A stretch of DNA of 64,000 bases from Nemertoderma westbladi (taxonomy: Eukaryota; Xenacoelomorpha; Nemertodermatida; Nemertodermatidae): positions 1 to 64,000 of the forward strand of contig JAUCBJ010006460.1 of assembly GCA_032718475.1 (NCBI GenBank). The letters are read 5' to 3'. Under the pieces are notes generated by a model. It was not told the DNA's origin and made no database searches. It saw nothing but the letters and a program-made list of their open reading frames with translations. Below, one piece after another: positions 31,603 to 41,985 of this stretch (the stretch's first letter is position 1; each line of letters starts with the position of its first letter). The translations under genes were made by a program, and so were the position numbers.

Positions 31603-32695
31603 GTCTTATTATATACATCAAGTACGGGTAATAAAATGTCAAAGTATCGGATTGTTGAAATGTCAAACTTACCTTGGTATATATATATATCATATATATA
31701 CCCTAACCGGTACAAATAATTAACAAAGTCAGAATGTCGAAATGTCAAAATGTCGAAATGTCAAACTTACCTTGATATATATATATATCATATATATACC
31801 CTAACCGGTAGAAATAAAATTAACAAAGTATATAATAAAATATGTAATAATCTAGCCTACCGGCTAAATTTGTATGAATAAGTGAGATAACGGTATACGT
31901 TACCAAAATGTAGATCAACAAGTACAAATAATAGGCAAAACAGCAACGTCTAACGGGAAAATAAGTACCAACAACACTACTAATTAGACAGTGAAACCCA
32001 CAAATTTTGAGTACTACTGTGCTCTTAAGTTTGAACGACACGAGTCGTAAAACTTACGCTCCTTTGATCTTCCAGTCGTGCAAATTCCCAAATACAAACG
32101 GGTCGTTCCGTTTTTCGGCGTCGCGGACAAATTTTGTGTCTCCCAAACTTTGCGAAAAGCGGTCTAATCCCTCGAAGCGGTCCAGAAATGAGTCCTTGAG
32201 TCCTGAAAAGTCGAAGGTGAGAGTTTTACTTCTACTCTACGAAATATCTTCCTAGGTATCGATACAACTTGGTCTTTAAACCCTATGTACCTTTTCAAGT
32301 ACCGAAAATAACACCGCACACACATGGCATGGCGTAAAACTAATTGCTATAAACTAACTATTAGCTAGTCAAATATTAAATACGAAACTACTAGCTACCC
32401 TAAAAGCCTACTGAAGCAACGTACAAATTGTTGCCTTACAGAAAGGACAAATACTATTCCTATTAAATAATTAATAAGAATATCTCTTACTGAAAGTGCG
32501 CACGCACTTTCAGAGCGTACAGATCTAAACAATACTATACACTAATTTGTATAGTATCTCTCACTGAAAGAGATATCTCTAACTTCTAAAATAGCAAACA
32601 GTATAACTACGTTAAGATATTTAATAAAATATATCTCACTGAAGGTGAGATAGAAAATATCTCTTACTGAAAGTGAGATAGAAAATATCTCTTAC
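31603..32695 (-). other. E1 leader region with repeats
   Basis: Non-coding region between the 5' LTR (32696) and gag. About 31655-31812 holds two copies, about 100 bp apart, of a block including TATATATATATATCATATA and CCCTAACCGGTA. Near the LTR, CTGAAAG within ATCTCTTACTGAAAG repeats near 32490, 32563, 32630, 32663 and 32689. The 28-bp spaced units at 32630-32696 repeat the LTR edge itself. GAAAGTGCGCACGCACTTTC (32500-32519) is a 9-bp-stem palindrome. Confidence 0.65.
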
Positions 32696-34936
32696 TGAAA
32701 GATCCCCCATGGTAAGAACTATCCCACGGCCTACAAATCTGCTAATATGAAGCTATAGAATATCCCTTACTGTGGAGTCAAGTAGTATACTGCTTACCAG
32801 ATCCTAGTAATGATGTATCTTACCGTAAGATCTAGTAATGTAACGGGCTCGTACAGTATCTAACAACAAATCCCAGTCCAGGGTATCTAATCAAACAGAT
32901 ACAATACACAAACGACTACTGGCGAGGAGCAGAGCCTAGTGTCTATTCTACGTACGTGAGCGGGTCTAATGCCTACGAACTAGACAAAAGGAAACCTGTC
33001 CTCTAACCAGTGAGGCAGATGTACAGTTACAGTAACAGACCAAACTCACGGGAAAACAATCCCCACACAGCTAATCCTAACTATCGCTGACAGTCCTAAA
33101 TACCGTAACTTGCCGCGGTATGATTTATATGGTTTATATACGAGCTAGTGGGTTAACAGACCTAGTGTAACAATACTGATCCCGTATTAAATCAGTCTAA
33201 AGGGGGGTCGTGCCTAATGTAACAATACCGCTGCTCAGACAAACAACAGTTTAATAACAAAATAAATAATCCTTCTTGCCGTAACTAAATATCAGATCGT
33301 AAATTTACAAACTACAAATAGTAAATTACAGATAAATTCTGCCTAAAAGTAATCTAAAGTGCACTATAACTAGTAGAACTCTAAGGGTAAATATGTTTTA
33401 GGGCGTGTGTGTGTGGGTGTGTTACAATAAAACAATTTTGGCGTATCTCATTTTACTAGGTTTTAGTAATTTTCTGACCAAAACAATACCGTGCGCTAGC
33501 TACGAAAATAAGCTAGTCGCGTTTTGTAGAACTTTATACTTACAAATGACGTCAAAGCTCTCTCCTTCCTATCCACAACTCAACCGGGCAATTGCGGTGT
33601 TAGTAACTACACCCGTGATCGGCACAAATACCAGATTCTGGTTGTAAGATAAGAAATAGGGGTTAATTGCTACCGTACGTTAGCTGATCTGGTATACAAA
33701 TTTTATTCTAGAACTTTGTTGTCGTGGTGGTTAGCAGCAATACCTATCAGTACGTGGCAAGGCGCGGTAGGATATTAATAAACCTCCCTAGGCCAAGTGA
33801 AGTGCCGGTAGCAGAAATACTCCTTGCCTGATCAAATAACTAAGGTTCAGACAGGGGGGGGGGGGGGGGGGGGTACTAATGTATGTTCTACAAAGCAAAC
33901 CGGTACCGAACTGTCAGTATTACGAATCACTAAATTATGGAACATATGCTGTCTGTACCTAATATGTACTCGCGTACTGACGAACGGCAATAGTTCGCAC
34001 CTGTAAGAGATACAGGTTAACCCAGGGATTTGTAATATGGAGGTTTTGTCTGAATCTAACTATTTGATCCTAAATTTTGCGGCGTCCCAGGATGGCGTCA
34101 CGCTTACCCTGATCTATAGGTCTTACGTCGGGCAAGGGCGTCAAACAAAGTCTTACCTTCCTCGGAAATCGGGCGCTGCATGGCAAGGTGGAGTATTTCG
34201 AAGGGCGAAGGGGGTGCGCGGTCTAATCTAATGTGGGCGCTGGCGCGTTGTGGACATCTTCCCTGCGTTGCTGACGGCCTAACGGTCTAGGCGGCCATCT
34301 TCCCAATGCTTAGCTGTCCCAATGGTGGACATTTGGAAATATACATGTTCAAAAGTTTACAGTATATTTACAGTTTTACAAAGATTTATCAAACAGATTA
34401 CTAGATTTATAACAAAAGAAACAAATACTAAGTTAACAAGAGTTAACATTAGTGAGCAAGTCCAAGAGTGATAACTAGAATGATAAATTAGTGAGCAAGT
34501 CCAAGAGTGATAACTAGAATGATAACCGAAGGCAAACCAGCCCTTATATACTAAATCTGGGACATAGAATCTGCTAGAACCTTCCAGAGCATTCCATGGC
34601 CTCACATTGGAGCAATAAGATGTTCCATGCCCTATGATTGGCCCAACTCATCGTTCCATATGTTGTACGCACCTCATTGGTTTATCAAATTATATCAAAT
34701 GAAAATAAATTGCCCAAAAATGCAAATTTCCCGACTGGGATTCGAACTCGTAACCTATCTGAAATGTAACCAACGCCTTAACCATCTGACCACTGCGCCA
34801 TTAGAATACCTACGGGTTTTATGTGTACCAATATGAATAGGCATATTACATTACTGTAATTTAATCAAAATGCGTCGGATTTTAGAAAGTTTTTACATTA
34901 ACTACAAATGCTATTTTATAGTGAAATAATCCATCA
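32696..34936 (-). repeat. E1 5' LTR (intact)
   Basis: The 2,241-bp uninterrupted LTR. On the plus strand it starts TGAAAGATCC and ends ATAATCCATCA. It contains the empty T site at 33436-33439, a G run of about 18-19 (33856-33873), a tandem duplication of about 40 bp (34450-34535) and a tRNA-like segment (34727-34803). GTTGG follows at 34937-34941. At this length it is a long LTR for the group. Confidence 0.9.
34727..34803 (-). repeat. tRNA-like segment in E1 5' LTR
   Basis: Counterpart of 25296-25371, with A-box-like and B-box-like (GAGTTCGAATCCC) sequence on the minus strand. This copy has the more canonical B box, TTCGAATCCC. Confidence 0.5.
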
Positions 34937-34941
34937 GTTGG

Positions 34942-35160
34942 ATATAATCTTTAATGTAACTTGAACTCTGATTGAAATCTGATTGAGAATAATTTGGGCT
35001 TCCCCACACCAATATACCAAATATTCACAATAATACACAAATATACATTCCTACAGTAAATTATTTAATTACCCACTGTTCGCTTACAGATTTTGACCTA
35101 ACTAATGTTACACATTTTCCCTCGGTCCTAGTCCCGGTACCGTAGTGTCAGTGTCGGTCG
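34942..35160. other. Flank between E1 and E3, no gene
   Basis: A+T-rich sequence after the E1 target duplication. It may be E1 target DNA or the outer part of E3; no LTR edge of E3 could be recognised. Confidence 0.4.
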
Positions 35161-35164
35161 ATCC

Positions 35165-35730
35165 TTCGCATGTCCGTCCTACCCTTCCCAATCCCTGACG
35201 GGATCAGTCATCAGGAAAGCAGTACGGCTTAGCTAGGGGTCTGTCGGTTCATCGCAGGGTCCCAACCACCTAAGCTTTCCGAATCCTTTTCAGGCTCGTA
35301 ATCGCATCGGTAGCCGAGAACCTGCTCCGAATAGTCGGTAGGCCAGTAGAGTCCTGTCCTCTGTCTTTCGACCCTGTCGCATGTCCGTCCCACCCTTCCC
35401 GAACCCCGAAGGGATCAGTCATCAGGAAAGCGGTACGGCTTAGCTAGGGATCTGTCGGCCCATTGTGAGTCCCAACTGTCGGAGCTTTCTGAGTCCCTTT
35501 CAGGCTCGGACTAATGCCAGTCGTGGAACCCACGCCAGGAATTCAGTCCTCGTCGAACCCTTCCTCTTCATCCGGTCAGTCGATCCTTCGCAAGTCCCCA
35601 ATGTGATGGAGTCCCTTTCAGGCTCAGTCGTAGCCAACGCACCGGAAACCACTTAGGATCTGTCAGTTCCCATCGCAAATCCCTGGCACAACCAGCTAAG
35701 CTTTCCGAATCCTTTTCAGCCTCGTAATCA
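35165..35730. repeat. E3 3' tandem array, about 212-bp unit
   Basis: CATGTCCGTC..ACCCTTCCC and GGGATCAGTCATCAGGAAAG, followed by CGGCTTAGCTAGGG, recur at about 35168-35255 and 35381-35465. Partial further units reach about 35730. Each unit ends with the E3 family motif GAGTCCCTTTCAGGCTCG or a near variant (35281, 35491, 35609, 35706). It is non-coding and lies beyond the extra gene, possibly within the 3' LTR. Confidence 0.75.
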
Positions 35731-36141
35731 CCGCTGGTGGCCAGGAACCGCTAAGGGCAGTCCTTGTCCCCAGGCCTAGCGGGTTACCAACTACCAAAGT
35801 AGAAGAAGGTTGTCTAGGCCTAAATAACTATCAGGCAACCCTGACAGCTTAGAGTATTGCTTGATTTTGCCTCCCACCCCTGACCCTTAAATATCTGATA
35901 TTATTCCCATGCCCCGTAAGTCGCCCCAAGATTCACCCATAACTCGCCCCCGGTCTATCAAATATGCCCAAATTTTATGTTCCCGCACCCAGTACTGATA
36001 TTGGCACATTCATAAAAGATAAATCCAAAAAATATGTACCTCGCGTTATGATAAAGTGAAATACCGCGAACAGTCCCCCCCCCCCCCCCCCCCCCCCCAA
36101 TGACCTTCGTGAGGTCTATCGGTAGATCGAGTTTGCGTAGG
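35731..36141. other. E3 3' region, no gene
   Basis: Non-coding. It includes a C run of about 25 or more bases ending near 36099, one of the longest homopolymers in the window. Confidence 0.5.
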
Positions 36142-37602
36142 TTATTTCCCCATATAAAAAACCAATTTTTTACTATTGCATAGTTTTGATTTTACGTACG
36201 TATAAAAATAAATGTTCGAATAAGTGTCTATAAAATGTCCTGGTCTTCTATCTCCTGCTCTGATATGCTTTCCTTTTCTACGCCCATCGACTTTCAATGA
36301 TCGCCAGTGTGGGAAGACGAGTATTGTTGTCCAACGTGAGCATCGCCGCAGCCTGCCTCCTGGCGGCCATTCCTCGGGGAGTATTCGAGATAAGATCTTT
36401 TCTCCTCTCCAGCTCCGTGGATCGGGCCGCCTGGAACCACTCTCCATCTCCAAACCCTTCCGTATACGAATAGAGACGTCTAATTGGCGCTAAGCAATAA
36501 ATCAACATAGTGGAAAGGCAAGGTCTTTACAGTATGGAGGCGTTCGGGGAACGAGAAGTATCCGCACGCCATCTCTTGTGCGACGTTTTCGGGCACTCAG
36601 TCGCACTCTAGTCTTTACGTGTGCATTGGCGTACGTCTTGAACATAACCATGTTCCCGGGTAGCCATAATGTCCTTAGTGGGACATTTAATGTGGCATCG
36701 AGGGCTCGCTGTATGCCCATGGAATCCGCACATTGTACACACGTTATAGAGTGTCCGGCAAACCGCTACGTCATGGCCCGGGGTAGCGCAGTATGGACAA
36801 TAGAGTATCCCAAGGATTTGGAAGCACGGTTCGGTAACTCGTTGTTTCTTTCCGCATGGACATTGATCTGAACTGCAGCTACTGCAAACATCGAGTTGCA
36901 TTTCCCGACCAAAGAAGATCGGAATCTGTACGCCGGCGTAGTATTCCAGTCGTCTATCCTTTTTCGGAATAATTGTCGTAACCGGGAGCCCACGGAACGC
37001 TGTGCTGTTGCGGAGTTGGGCCTCATTACGGTATCCTTCTTTATGGTCCGCTGGATGCATCTCAGGCACCCGTTCCTGATGGTGGATCCACTCCGTCTGT
37101 TCCGCGTACCATCTTGTGAGTCTCATCGGGTCTTGTGGAATGGTAGGAGCCGTAGCAAACCGCCGGTTGGCGAAGGGGTGCAGGAACATTCGCCGAAGGA
37201 ATCCCGAGAAGGTCTCCAGGGGTTGGCGGTATACTAGGACCCATCGTAACTTGGATAGCCGATCGGGTCCGCAGTGTACTGGTACTTGAAGTTTCTGTGG
37301 ACCAATCCTCTCCTCCAGGAAACGGGTATGGAGATAATCTCTTGCATGCATTGTCGAAGTCATTGTCGCGAGGCGAGGGTGGGAACTAGCTCTCTCGCCG
37401 GACTACCGGAGCCAAGCGGAGTAGTTACGCCAGATTCCGTCGCAGGCTCAGTCGCGGCAATACATTTAGCGGCTGATCCGTAGGCGACTTCCGGTTCGAG
37501 TTGACGTTTTGGTGTGGATAGCAGAGTGCCTTCATGTTTCCATAACTCCTCTCCTTCCAATGATACTATAGGTTCATCTGCGCCAAGGAGATCGGTAATC
37601 AT
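36142..37602 (-). pseudogene. E3 extra gene, zinc-knuckle portion
   Basis: Minus strand, several frames (37602-37360, 37363-36608, 36453-36142). Three Cys/His clusters are readable: CSSCSSDQCPCGKK, CPYCATPGHDVAVC (canonical CCHC) and CTMCGFHGHTASPRC (one residue longer). Conserved text around them (FSGFLRRMFLHPF; PVTTIIPKKDRRLEY) aligns with the E2 region before its knuckles. Arg-rich tail fragments reach about 36142. The overlapping frames and stops show it is dead, but the knuckle region is intact. Its position downstream of a recognisable BEL integrase ties the extra gene to BEL/Pao elements. Confidence 0.65.
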
Positions 37603-38404
37603 GGGGATATCGAATGGTCCGTGCAGGTCCCAGGATTCGATTACGTCTAGCGTCTTGGTATCTCCTTTGGTTTGGGTGTCGATGAAGTGGCTGATCGCGC
37701 TAATGTCCTCTCTACGTTGGTATAGTCATTCCAGAGATCCGCCTTTATATCCGACGGGATCTTGATAATATCGAAGTCGAGCAATACCTGTTGGATCGCC
37801 GATGGTAATAACCAGATCGCCCCGGCTGTCCGTAATTCCTGTTGGGGTGTCGGGAAGATTCGACATATCAGTACCAATCCATCTAGGGTTCCGAGGACGA
37901 TGATTAGCAACCAACTGTACTCCTTCGTCTCGTATTTCTCTTTATAGTCGTCTCGGTTTTGGATGACTGTCATTCGTTCCACTCGCAGCGTCGCCGTACA
38001 TTCCGCCAGATTTCCCCAGTGTGCGAGATATGTACTCTTGTCGTCAATGAAACTCTGACATCGCGCAATTGTAACCGCCTTCGGAGTCGATGTCGCATTG
38101 CCCTCGTTGTCGTATATTAGGCACCGGGATTTGTAAACGCTTCGCCGGAACGTATCCCAGACTCTCCTCCTCCGGTTACCTCAGCATTCCGAGTCCCTTT
38201 CAGGCTCGTAATTGCGTCGGTGAACTGGAGCGTCTGCAGGTTACGGGAATCCGGGACCTCCCTCCTGGAGAAACGAATGACTCGCACGTTCTCGCTCAAC
38301 AGGTTGTTCCATTTCACATCAAAACTAGGAGATCCAGGCTGTGGATAGAGCAATAAATCAATCGTATTACGTAATTCGCCAAGAATCCGGCGATTCGGGT
38401 CCAT
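37603..38404 (-). pseudogene. E3 extra gene, exonuclease-like portion
   Basis: Minus strand. The start is MDPNRRILGELRN at 38404. About 97 codons later a shifted frame reads IYDNEGNATS (38098-38125), the D-x-E motif I. Frame 37982-37647 carries AIWLLPSAIQQVLLDFDII and KIPSDIKADL, equivalent to motif II with its Asp. The N-terminal part before motif I is about 97 residues, against about 480 in E2 and E4, so this lineage lacks or never had the long N-terminal extension. Motif III was not located with confidence. Confidence 0.55.
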
Positions 38405-38950
38405 ATTGTAAATTATGTCTGTTACAAATTAAATCAGTTAATCCAGAATTAAATTAAATTAAATTAAATCCAGAAAGTCTGATTCTATAGCGACTGCAGA
38501 ATAGTTATTTTTAATGTAGTTAATATTATTGCTATATAGGCATCTACCATCTTATTGCTACTACATTCAGTATTTACAGTTACTATAGCTATACATTATT
38601 ATCCAAGCAGTTTTTTGACTTTTTATGTCCACTTCTTTTTCAAATTATTTTTCCATTCTAAATGTTATACTTTTTTTTGTCTTTTTTATTTCTAAAGTTT
38701 ATACATTTCACATTTCATTTCATTTCTTTCACATTTCATCATTTATCCCACATTATATCATTTATTCCATCATTACATCATTTTATTCACCATCACATCA
38801 TTATTACACATTTCATTGGGGTTATAGCCCCCCGGCTTTCATCATTGGTTATAAGCGCAAAGCATCAGGGTGCGTCATACGCGTCATTCATACGCGTCAT
38901 CATTCAGTTTATAGTTGAGTTATCTGTTTCTTTTCATCATTTCTAATTAC
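38405..38950. other. Spacer in E3, no gene
   Basis: T-rich non-coding stretch. About 38690-38815 is a degenerate repeat of CATTTCA/CATCATTTAT phrases, and AATTAAATTAAATTAAAT lies near 38452-38469. No gene is recognised. Confidence 0.5.
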
Positions 38951-38959
38951 ATTCAACCA

Positions 38960-39430
38960 TCTTCTTGGGTAATTTTCGTTGTGGAAGGGGTGTTACGCGG
39001 CAGTCTGGGATCTACAGCTGGACTCGTTACACCGCCTACACCCCAAACTGCACACATAACGGACAATGAATAGAATGCTGGAAGTGAAGTCACGTGGAAT
39101 GCACCAGGGACCCACCAGAATAACACTCCCAGAAACATAAAGCTCAGCCGACGAAGTCACGTGGAATGCACCAGGGAATCACCAGAATAACGTGGCTGAG
39201 GAACATAACGTCTCTATCGATAAAGTCATATAGAATGGTGTTACGCAACATTCTGGGATCTACAGCTGGACTCGTTACACCGCCTATGCCCCAAACTGCA
39301 CGTAACGGTTCCACCAGAATAACGTGATAGACGGGGTGTTGCGCGGCAGTCCGGGATCTACAGCTGGACTCGTTACACCTCCTACGCCCCAAACTGCACA
39401 CGCAACGGACAACACAATACAACACAATGG
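38960..39430. repeat. E3 spacer repeats
   Basis: The block GGGATCTACAGCTGGACTCG, followed by TTACACC and CCCCAAACTGCAC, occurs three times (about 39008, 39248, 39354). A second block (GTCACGTGGAATGCACCAGG then CCAGAATAAC) occurs twice (about 39090 and 39156). The interleaved order suggests local duplications. This region separates integrase from the extra gene, the same interval as the 767-bp spacer in E2. Confidence 0.75.
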
Positions 39431-39613
39431 ATACAATGAATTCCACTTCGAATCTTTCTCATTTCCGATAATCCAAGGTAGTTGGTCCTGATGACCAAAA
39501 TCAGGGTGAACAAAACATAAACTACCCTGCGTCAGTCGAACCATCAGCAGGGTGATGCTGGACTCCACTTAACACACGAGGAAACACAAATACCATGCGT
39601 GGTTACAGTTGGT

Positions 39614-40276
39614 TTAAGGGGAGTCCATAATCATTGTCGGTAAATCACATTTAAAGAGTTTGTTAACAGGATGGGAAGGGTTAAACGGGTTTGTTATTGT
39701 CACCAATGTCCGCAGCAGGATCCTGAGTTGAGTAGGGAACTTATCACCTCTCATGGAGTCACCACTGTCATTGCCTTCGAGAAGGCAAAGCCTCTGGATA
39801 GGGCGTTGGTAGTGGCCCTTCGCTATTCGTATCGTCACCGTTCTCGCAAGTCCATCTTTGCTTGGGGTTATCTCCACGACACGTGCTACAGGCCAGTGGA
39901 CGCGGTCTTTAAGGTCTTCCTTGACTAGTACCATATCGCCAACTGCGACATTCAGGTATGTATCGTTCCACTTCAGCCTCGTTCGGAGGGTTATAAGGTA
40001 CTCCTGGGCCCAGATTCTCCACCAATGCGCCGCCAATGCTTGGGCCTTCTCCAGTTGGTGTGTTTCGCGATGACTTTGGGATCCGGGAAAGTGGCCTCCG
40101 GAAAAATGTCGGTCTTAGGCCGAGGTTAGATGGTTGGGTGTAAGGGGTTCTAGATAGGTTGGGTCGTCATGGATGGGAATGATTGGCCGGTTGTTTAAGG
40201 TGTCCATGATTTCGCAGAATGTGGTGTGCAACGTATCATGGGTGACCCGGGTATCCCCTAACGCAATCCGCATGGA
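39614..40276 (-). pseudogene. E3 integrase C-terminal module
   Basis: Minus strand. The upstream frame carries NNRPIIPIHDDP and LTPNHL (read across 40080-40200), then MAAHWWRIWAQEYL with GDMVLVKED and WPVARVVEITP. This is the BEL/Pao C-terminal domain (DUF5641 type) that follows the catalytic core. It ends at 39614. A frame change near 40040-40080 separates the parts. Confidence 0.75.
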
Positions 40277-41074
40277 TCATTTCTCTAGATCAATGAGTTT
40301 CTCCCATACCCCGCTCATATGGGGTGCTAGGGGTGTCTGGAAGTGCCATTGGATGTGGTGTTCCTTCCAAACGTGCGATGCGGTTTTGTCGGTAAACCAT
40401 CCCTCAATAGACTTTCTGAGTTCCCTTTCTCCTCCCACAAAGTTTGTTCCATTGTCTGAGTACATATGGCGGCATGATCCATTGTTCGCCACGAACCGAC
40501 GCAGGGCGTTGATGAATGTGTGCTGCATGAGGTACACTATGAGGTCCAGGTAGATCGCCCTCGACCTCAGGCATGTAAAGATGGCTCCACAGCATTTAAT
40601 GTTGTATCGTCGCTCGATAACCGTAAATGGTCCGAAACAGTCTACGCCAGTTACGTAGAACAGCGGTGAGTCGGACTGGAGCCGCATGGTCAGATCGGCC
40701 ATTCTTTGGGTGAGCAGTGGCGCTAGATATCTCCTGCAAGGGTAACACCGTTTCAATACTTTCCGAATCAGTGGCTGGATGTGGGTGATCCAGTATCGTT
40801 GCCAGATATTGGCCCTGATCAAGTTTTGGCCCGCGTGATGATTTTCCTCATGACATTGTTGGACTAGCAGCTTGGATAGTATAGATGTTCCTGGCAAAAG
40901 TGCCGGATACTTAATTTCATACTCGACCGGGGTGTTCGCCATCCGGGTATTAAGGCGGATCAATCCGTCCTCTCCCATCATGGGTCTCAACTGGTAGACC
41001 GGGCTGTCAGGTTTCAAAGTCCTGCCCGTGTTGAGCTTCTCCCGGGGGAATGGGGAAACTTTCTTTCTGGACAT
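40277..41074 (-). CDS. E3 BEL/Pao integrase core
   Basis: 265 open codons. The zinc module is intact: HEENHHAG (His pair) and CYPCRRY (Cys pair). The DDE core follows with GVDCFGPF (Asp 1), SRAIYLDL, MYSDNGTNFVGG (Asp 2), then HIQWHFQTPLAPH and GVWEKLI (Glu). All catalytic residues are present, which makes this the best-preserved integrase of the window. The protein catalyses end processing and strand transfer of retroelement DNA. The next part continues in another frame. Confidence 0.85.
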   Translation of the reverse strand: MSRKKVSPFPREKLNTGRTLKPDSPVYQLRPMMGEDGLIRLNTRMANTPVEYEIKYPALLPGTSILSKLLVQQCHEENHHAGQNLIRANIWQRYWITHIQPLIRKVLKRCYPCRRYLAPLLTQRMADLTMRLQSDSPLFYVTGVDCFGPFTVIERRYNIKCCGAIFTCLRSRAIYLDLIVYLMQHTFINALRRFVANNGSCRHMYSDNGTNFVGGERELRKSIEGWFTDKTASHVWKEHHIQWHFQTPLAPHMSGVWEKLIDLEK

Positions 41075-41643
41075 ATCTCACAATACATTTCTCCGCTATA
41101 ATGAGCTCTTATATACTCCGCCAAACTATCGGTTTGTTATCCTTCCACCGCAGGAAATTACGAAGGGTCATAGCATGGTGGATGAAACGTTTCATCGAGG
41201 AGGTCTGTTCTCTAAGGAGTCGTAGGGATGCAGCTGGTTGCTCGGTGGTCGCAACGTTATAGTGCCTGCCCGAGTCCTTTACAGGCTCAGTCAGACAGCT
41301 ATAAATCTCTACGGTGGCGCTCCCATGGACTTTGCGGATCTCCTTATCATCTTCCGAGTATTTCCCGCTATCTAATCCGGGATCGAATTGGGTGCTCTAG
41401 GTTCGTTGCGGTTGCTTTAGGAACTCTGGACCCGTAAGCCAAAGTTTACTCTTACCGAGCTGTCGTGGGGTGGCGCCTTGGCTCGATAAGTCCTGCCAGG
41501 TTCTCTTTCCCATTTACGTGATGCCACTGTTGGTGCACTGTTTTATTTCCGTGGCCCGGTTCGCCACGAATGTTGTGTGTCGCCGTGATGGTGAATGGAG
41601 GTAGTAGAGCATGATGCTAGAATCGACCCAGAAATGTTGAGAT

Positions 41644-41913
41644 TCAATGGGGATTCTTTCGCATGATCATGCGGTTTTGTCTTACGGCCCAGACTGCGGC
41701 TTGCATCTCGAGCCTCGGGATGGTCGCCACAAATTCCCCGGATGCCATCTTCGCTTTGTACAATAAGAAACTAATATCGCCGTTTCCATCTTGGTTTAAT
41801 CTCCGTATATATGTAACCACACCGATTCCGGTATTCGAGGCATCCGAGAAGGTATGGAGCTGGAATATATCGGTGGGCAGCTTGTCGAGGAAGAACAGTC
41901 GAGGAATCCGCAT
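41644..41913 (-). pseudogene. E3 RNase H
   Basis: 89 codons on the minus strand. FSDASNTGIG is the first catalytic Asp motif of retroelement RNase H, followed by YKAKMASGEF and TIPRLEMQAAVWA (catalytic Glu). It degrades RNA in RNA-DNA hybrids during reverse transcription. The rest of the domain is out of frame between here and about 41075, where the E3 motif CCCGAGTCCTTTACAGGCTC sits at about 41269-41288. Confidence 0.75.
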
Positions 41914-41985
41914 GAGGTGTAGCTTTTCGAGTTGCTCCGTCCACTTCTTCCCTTTGGTGCTAAGGTGTGGGGGGAGTTCTTCATC

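Larger units (their letters stand above)
388..34936 (-). mobile_element. E1: BEL/Pao-like LTR retrotransposon with nested insertions
   Basis: Two directly repeated LTRs of about 2.24 kb bound the element: 388-25501 (split by transposon T) and 32696-34936. Each begins TGAAAGATCCCCC and ends ATAATCCATCA on the plus strand, so both have TG...CA ends. The 5-bp GTTGG lies just outside at 383-387 and 34937-34941, which is a classic integrase target duplication. Genes read on the minus strand: gag fragment (about 30900-31602), then the exonuclease-like/zinc-knuckle gene (26196-28858). Reverse transcriptase, RNase H and integrase are absent; an inverted insertion E5 sits where they should be. The BEL/Pao assignment comes from the extra gene shared with E3 and from the gag style, so it is less certain than for E3. 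Confidence 0.85.

Noticed and set aside
40173-40553. Plus-strand frames over the E3 pol region as host genes
   Set aside because: They are antisense to integrase and reverse transcriptase motifs and have no family resemblance.
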